Shown one piece after another: positions 55,957 to 60,174 of a stretch of 60,174 nt of DNA. This DNA comes from CAYSQW01 sp964433135 (GTDB lineage Bacteria > Acidobacteriota > Aminicenantia > Aminicenantales > Aminicenantaceae). Under the pieces are notes generated by a model that made no database searches, was not told the origin of the DNA, and worked only from the letters and a program-made list of their open reading frames with translations. Location: contig CAYSQW010000016.1 in NCBI GenBank assembly GCA_964433135.1, positions 1-60,174 on the forward strand, written 5' to 3'. Both the position numbers and the translations under genes were made by a program. Position 1 is the stretch's first letter; every line of letters starts with the position of its first letter.

Positions 55957-56665
55957 AGGCTTGAGGCAGCCTGCTGTTATCCTGGGGGGATATTTCAGCC
56001 GGCCCTCCCTATATGAAGGGATGAGGATTCGGATCGAGGAAATCTCAGGCCAACCGGTCCGCATCGTCCCTGTTTCCCTTCCGCTGTGGTCGCTTGTTTC
56101 TTTCCCCTCCGGCTGGAAAATCATCCGGCGTCGGCTCGAGGATACCCTGTCGGATATGTTTTTGCACCGCCGTCCGGAGAACCTGACCCTCATCGGGCAC
56201 AGCATCGGCGGGATCCTGTTACGCCTTTGCCTGCCTTCCGCCGGCGAGCGGCGCATGGAAAGAAAGCCGGCGGTAAAAATCACGCGCATCATCACCCTGG
56301 GCGCCCCTCATCATAATAATTGCCGGGTGCTCCACGGCGGCTTGATCAACCGTGCCCTTCGCAGCCGGTCGGGTCGGTATTCGTCCCTGGATCATATCCC
56401 CATCATCTGTGTTGCCGGACGAAAAATCAAAGGCGATCCGGAAGGTTCCCCGGCTGAAAAAAGAGCGGCACGTATCTATGAAAAACTTGTGGGGCGGAGC
56501 CGCTCCTGGGGAGACGGCATCGTTCCGGTTTCTTCGGCTCTGCTTCCCGATGCCACGCCTCTCATACTGGAAGATGTGGGGCATTCTCCTTTATCCCCCG
56601 GGAAATGGTATGGTTCACCGGACACCGTCGACAAATGGTGGAGCACGATGGAACGCATCCCATGA
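55946..56665 (+). CDS. lipase-like alpha/beta hydrolase
   Basis: A 239-residue alpha/beta hydrolase with a nucleophile elbow LIGHSIGGILL (Ser) and the ITLGAPHHNN block of lipase-type enzymes. There is no signal peptide, so it likely acts on cytoplasmic or inner-membrane lipids. It overlaps the PlsY-like gene, suggesting linked acylation and deacylation. A histidine in LEDVGHSPLSPG fits the catalytic one. Confidence 0.75.
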   Translation: MKDEGLRQPAVILGGYFSRPSLYEGMRIRIEEISGQPVRIVPVSLPLWSLVSFPSGWKIIRRRLEDTLSDMFLHRRPENLTLIGHSIGGILLRLCLPSAGERRMERKPAVKITRIITLGAPHHNNCRVLHGGLINRALRSRSGRYSSLDHIPIICVAGRKIKGDPEGSPAEKRAARIYEKLVGRSRSWGDGIVPVSSALLPDATPLILEDVGHSPLSPGKWYGSPDTVDKWWSTMERIP

Positions 56666-56813
56666 TCGGGGATGTGATCCGATGGTTTTCTTCTTCCGGA
56701 CTGACCGGGGGCAAAAAAGAATGATCCGTTAAGCGGGCGGATTCCAAAATAACCCTCCTCCCATACAACCGTATATAAAGAATATAAAATTAATTTTGCT
56801 CAAGGAGGTCCGC

Positions 56814-57743
56814 ATGAAATATGCATTTCATCTCCAACCTGGAAAAGGCCGGGCCGTATCAGCCGCCCTCCTGCTGCTTTTCATCCTGGCCGCCGCCCCG
56901 GTTTTCGCCTCAACCGCGGCTATTTTTGAAGCGGGCGATCCCGCTCAATCGGAACACGCCGATCAGACCCGGGTGAAGGTACACTATATCGCCAATGACG
57001 GTTTCCTGATCTCCTCCCCCACAAAAACCATTCTGGTGGATGCGCTTTTCAAGAATCCATTCGGATATCCCGATCCTCCGGAGGAGATCATCGAGCAGAT
57101 GGTGCGATCACAACCTCCCTTTGCCCGGATCGACCTCATGCTGTTCTCCCACGCCCACCGCGACCACTTCGAGCCGGAGACCGCGCTCAGGGTCCTGATG
57201 CGCCATCCCGAAACCATATTCGTGGCGAACCGGACCGTCTGTGAGGAATTGAAGGAGGCGGCCGGTGAGGGTTATGCGAAAATCAAAGATCGGATCCGCG
57301 ATATCAATCCCGAATGGGGAAAGCTCCGGCGCGAATCCATTGCCGGGATAAACATGGGAATGTTCTGCGTCAACCACGCCGACCCGGAAAATCCGTATGA
57401 AACCCTGGCGTTCGTCCTGGATTTGAACGGCATTAAGGTCCTGCATCTCGGAGATCTCAACCCCCCGGCCAATGCCGATCACTTCAAGAGCCTTCAACTG
57501 CAGAAGGAAAATATCTCGCTGGCCTTCATCGATCCCTTTTGTCTGCTGGATGAGAGCGGCCGTTCATCCGTCAGAGAACACATCCGGCCCCGGGAGATCG
57601 TCCTGATGCATCTTCGCCCTCGGGATATCGATAAATATGCAACGGATGTGAAGCGGCATTTCCCAAATATCCATGTGTTCCGGGAAAGCATGGAGTCAAA
57701 GCTTTTCCCGATTCAATGGGAACGGGAAGAGAATCGGATTTAA
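56814..57743 (+). CDS. exported metallo-beta-lactamase-fold hydrolase
   Basis: A 309-residue exported protein. Signal peptide (about 1-33), then an MBL domain with SHAHRDHFEP (HxHxDH) and HYIANDGFLISS, KTILVDALF in the style of UPF0173/UlaG-like hydrolases. The start at 56814 has AAGGAGG upstream; a TTG further upstream is less likely. The substrate is unknown. It is convergent with the GWxTD gene, 18 nt apart. Confidence 0.8.
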   Translation: MKYAFHLQPGKGRAVSAALLLLFILAAAPVFASTAAIFEAGDPAQSEHADQTRVKVHYIANDGFLISSPTKTILVDALFKNPFGYPDPPEEIIEQMVRSQPPFARIDLMLFSHAHRDHFEPETALRVLMRHPETIFVANRTVCEELKEAAGEGYAKIKDRIRDINPEWGKLRRESIAGINMGMFCVNHADPENPYETLAFVLDLNGIKVLHLGDLNPPANADHFKSLQLQKENISLAFIDPFCLLDESGRSSVREHIRPREIVLMHLRPRDIDKYATDVKRHFPNIHVFRESMESKLFPIQWEREENRI

Positions 57744-57761
57744 GGTCCCCGGCCGCGTTCG

Positions 57762-59861
57762 TTACTTCTCTTCCTTGAGGACGGCGAGACGCTGCTTGAC
57801 CTCTTCCTGGTTGGGATTGACCTCCAGCGATTTCTCCCAGGCCTTGACGGCTTGAGCTTGGTTGTCCAAAACAAGATGACATTCGCCGATGGAGTTTAAA
57901 ACCGCAACAACATCCCCCCGCTGGGAAAGCGCTTTCTGATAATAGCCTACAGCCTCTTCATATTCCTCGAGGTTTTGGGATGCCGCTCCCAAGTAAAAAT
58001 TCAAGCTGAAATGATCCACGTGTTTTTCATGGAAGGGCAGGAGAACGCTTTTCGCTTCCCGGTTTTCATCAAGCACAAGATGCGTTTTGGCCAATCCCAG
58101 CGCAAAATCCAAGGATTTCTTTCTCTTCCGACATGCTTTTTCAAACGCGGTTTTGGCTTTCCGTACCTCGCCTTTGTTTAAGAACTGGTTGGCGATGATA
58201 TAGGAGTAGACCGGATCTTCAGCCGGAGGGCTGAGCTGGCTTACGACCCATTTCTCGGGCGGTTCCTTGGATAAAAGAAAGAAATTCTCTTCGGTTGACA
58301 GGATCCTGTTTTTGTTCCGATCGACGACCGAAACAATGACTGTATAATCCCCGGCGTAGAATTTCCCCACATTGAATTCCTGCAAAAAGTCTCCTCCCTT
58401 TCCATATTTTCGTATTTCCCTGACCAAAGAATGGACCTGTTTGTCTCCCTTATAAAGAACATATTCGATATTCCCTTGGTCCTTCAACGCCTCATCCATG
58501 CCGTACATCTGGAAAAAGAGATACAATGTGTCTTTTTTATAAAACTGGTTGTTTGCGGATGGATAAAACTGGAGGTTGCCCACCTGGAAAGCCTTGCGCA
58601 GCTCATCGGAGGAGGGCAGCCTGTTCACCTTGTTTGAAAAGACCAGCGATCCCAGGCGCAGGGTGTCCGTTTCAGGCACGGAAACATATTTTTCAAAAGA
58701 CAGGTATTCCTTGGTGACCAGGTTTTCCATCATGAACATGAATTTGTAGACTCCCGGGATCATGGGAAAGGAATCGGCCAGGTTGAACGGCCGCTTCAGC
58801 ACATTCACCAGCTGTTTCTTTTTCATCTCGACGGGGAGCTGTTTCATCTGCTGGAAAACCGTTTTCCCGTTCACATCCGTAACCCGGACGGACGTTCGGA
58901 GGTTGGTGAAGTATTTGTCGATATAAAAGTCGACGGAAAAAACCTCCGGTTCGATCAGGTAGTTGACGAAAAACAATCCTTCATGATCCTGAAGGATTTT
59001 GATCTGCTCCCGATGCTCGATGTGGTTTACGGAATAACTGACTTCAACCACCGGTTTATGCTCTAAGATGTCGTACGCATAGTCATCTTTGACTTTTTGT
59101 TGGGGATATTTTCTTGCCTGCCCGATCAGGATATCCGAAGGCATCTTCTGGTCCGGTCCCTCACGGCCGGGGAAATTCGAAAACGAAGCTTGAGCCAAGT
59201 CGTGGGAGACCCGCATTAACGTTTCATAGGCGACCACATCTTTGTGATCCATGATGCTATTCCGCCATTGACGCGATGCTCGCAGCTTCCCCGGAACCTC
59301 AGTACGTTCTAACCTCATACTGCTCAAAGGGGTTAATACCTGCGGTCCGTCGGATATAGGGTAATACAGCTCGAACTCCCCGATTCCTCCTCTTTTGAAA
59401 AACAGGAGCCGGAAAACCGGGGCCTGTCCGAACTTTACATTTCCCTGGTAATACCATAATTCAATCGGATGGCATTCCGTCTCATTGGTAAATTTGTCAA
59501 TATAGAGAGGTTCTCCCAATGTGATGTAGAACCGGCCTTGATCGCATCGCCATCCCTTGCCAGGGCCTTCCTTACCGAGATTCTTGTTGGCGTATTCGAT
59601 CCTTCGGTAATGCTCCTCCCTGAATTCATTGCGGGGAGTGCCGGGTGTCGGGTCCCTCTCTTTCCAGAATTCATCGATAAACAGGTCACGATCCCGGTTC
59701 GTCTCCAGCTTGGGAAAAACCTCTTTTTCATTCTCGGTGATGATGTAGACGACCTCTTCTTCCATCCATTTTTGATACTTTTCAGGCAGTTCGGATGATT
59801 TCTGGGCCGTAAATGACAGAAAATAGACGGGTAAAACAAGAAGCATGATTTTTAAGCGCAT
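57762..59861 (-). CDS. GWxTD-domain protein with C-terminal TPR repeats
   Basis: A 699-residue protein with an N-terminal signal-like helix and a GWxTD domain, where the hallmark block reads GWRCDQGRFYITLGEP after RDLFIDEFWKERDPTPGTPRNEFREEHYRRI. The middle region is beta rich, and the last 150 residues carry TPR repeats (VAVLNSIGECHLVLDNQAQAVKAWEK). GWxTD proteins are common in Acidobacteria-type and related phyla and are of unknown function. GGGGAG precedes the start. Confidence 0.83.
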   Translation of the reverse strand: MRLKIMLLVLPVYFLSFTAQKSSELPEKYQKWMEEEVVYIITENEKEVFPKLETNRDRDLFIDEFWKERDPTPGTPRNEFREEHYRRIEYANKNLGKEGPGKGWRCDQGRFYITLGEPLYIDKFTNETECHPIELWYYQGNVKFGQAPVFRLLFFKRGGIGEFELYYPISDGPQVLTPLSSMRLERTEVPGKLRASRQWRNSIMDHKDVVAYETLMRVSHDLAQASFSNFPGREGPDQKMPSDILIGQARKYPQQKVKDDYAYDILEHKPVVEVSYSVNHIEHREQIKILQDHEGLFFVNYLIEPEVFSVDFYIDKYFTNLRTSVRVTDVNGKTVFQQMKQLPVEMKKKQLVNVLKRPFNLADSFPMIPGVYKFMFMMENLVTKEYLSFEKYVSVPETDTLRLGSLVFSNKVNRLPSSDELRKAFQVGNLQFYPSANNQFYKKDTLYLFFQMYGMDEALKDQGNIEYVLYKGDKQVHSLVREIRKYGKGGDFLQEFNVGKFYAGDYTVIVSVVDRNKNRILSTEENFFLLSKEPPEKWVVSQLSPPAEDPVYSYIIANQFLNKGEVRKAKTAFEKACRKRKKSLDFALGLAKTHLVLDENREAKSVLLPFHEKHVDHFSLNFYLGAASQNLEEYEEAVGYYQKALSQRGDVVAVLNSIGECHLVLDNQAQAVKAWEKSLEVNPNQEEVKQRLAVLKEEK

Positions 59862-60169
59862 TTTCTCCCCCCCCCAGGGAATGTAAAATCCTTCATCTCG
59901 TTAAAAAAGCATTTCAATTGTGCTGACAATTTTTTGTTGCGATATAATCTCGCGCAAGTTTCATGCCAAACCCCTCCCGGGGCGGACTTTCAAAATAAGC
60001 CTGTCCTCTGCCCTCTTTTGAAGACATCCGTCATCTTGGCGCGTCATGGCCGACCCACCCACCCCAGTATTAAGGTATTTTCAGGCTAAATCTCTTTTTG
60101 GGCCGTCACCGGTATCACGTCTCCCAGCACCAAAGCCTGGATAAGGCTGTGTGAGATGAGGAGTGCTAT
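59862..60169. other. intergenic stretch at the right window edge
   Basis: About 310 bases upstream of the GWxTD gene. A TATAAT (59943-59948) has no good -35 at 16-18 bp, so a promoter here is uncertain. No gene or known RNA was recognised. Confidence 0.4.
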
Positions 60170-60174
60170 ATGAG
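60158..60174 (+). promoter_or_regulatory. ribosome site and start of a gene leaving the window
   Basis: GAGGAG (60158-60163) lies six bases before an ATG at 60170, so a plus-strand gene probably begins here and runs off the right edge. Only its first codon is visible. Confidence 0.3.

Noticed and set aside
1..60174. CRISPR arrays, tRNA genes, transposases
   Set aside because: No regular direct repeats with spacers, no tRNA-like T-loop sequences outside coding genes and no transposase were seen by eye; a tool search could still find weak ones.

Overview
This window looks like a stretch of a Gram-negative, probably Acidobacteriota-type chromosome; candidate phylum Aminicenantes is my best guess. 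The basis is gene content: a GWxTD-domain protein, orphan MacB/FtsX permeases beside a PadR regulator, an Oar-like TonB-dependent receptor, and many exported M28/M24 peptidases and amidohydrolases. The taxonomic call is inference, because only 72 nt of 16S rRNA are present. No CRISPR array, insertion sequence, prophage or recognisable tRNA was seen.

Layout. 1-550: the 5' end of a 16S rRNA gene on the minus strand, with its leader and a strong promoter, then a structured non-coding stretch. 548-3772: four minor pilin-type genes (PilV/PilW/PilX/FimT-like). 3781-8627: minus-strand genes for an exported Ig-like protein, a ferredoxin-type protein, a Tat-signal radical SAM protein and a FetAB-type ABC exporter whose ATPase gene ends at 9326. 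9396-11104: an arsenite resistance operon (ArsR, Acr3) with a textbook promoter/operator. 11156-20151: exported carbohydrate or peptide metabolism proteins (GH123-like, DUF5107-TPR, Amidohydrolase_3, a small exported protein). 20415-26958: PilZ protein, exported esterase, M28 peptidase, M24 peptidase. 27338-36993: three large orphan FtsX-type permeases, a porin-like protein and a PadR regulator, with sigma-54-type promoter candidates. 37128-43134: an ankyrin/metallo-beta-lactamase fusion, a YigZ-family protein, a DUF6498 protein, a Tat-exported aldo/keto reductase and a lipoate ligase. 43242-46027: an ABC ATPase with a permease fused to a beta-propeller. 46156-52266: isochorismatase, SGNH lipoprotein, DUF1648 protein, then a coupled SDR / rifampin-phosphotransferase-like / DUF6512 operon. 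52332-59861: an Oar-like receptor, divergent PlsY-like acyltransferase plus lipase-like hydrolase, an exported MBL hydrolase and a GWxTD-TPR protein.

How they work together. The window is rich in envelope and exported functions: secreted hydrolases feed on peptides, esters and glycans, the receptor and porin provide outer-membrane uptake, and orphan permeases plus FetAB and Acr3 handle efflux or envelope stress. The most unusual items are the fusions (ankyrin-MBL; permease-propeller), the RPH-like phosphotransferase operon, a tiny translationally coupled ORF between arsR and acr3, and the structured intergenic element between the rRNA promoter and the pilin genes.
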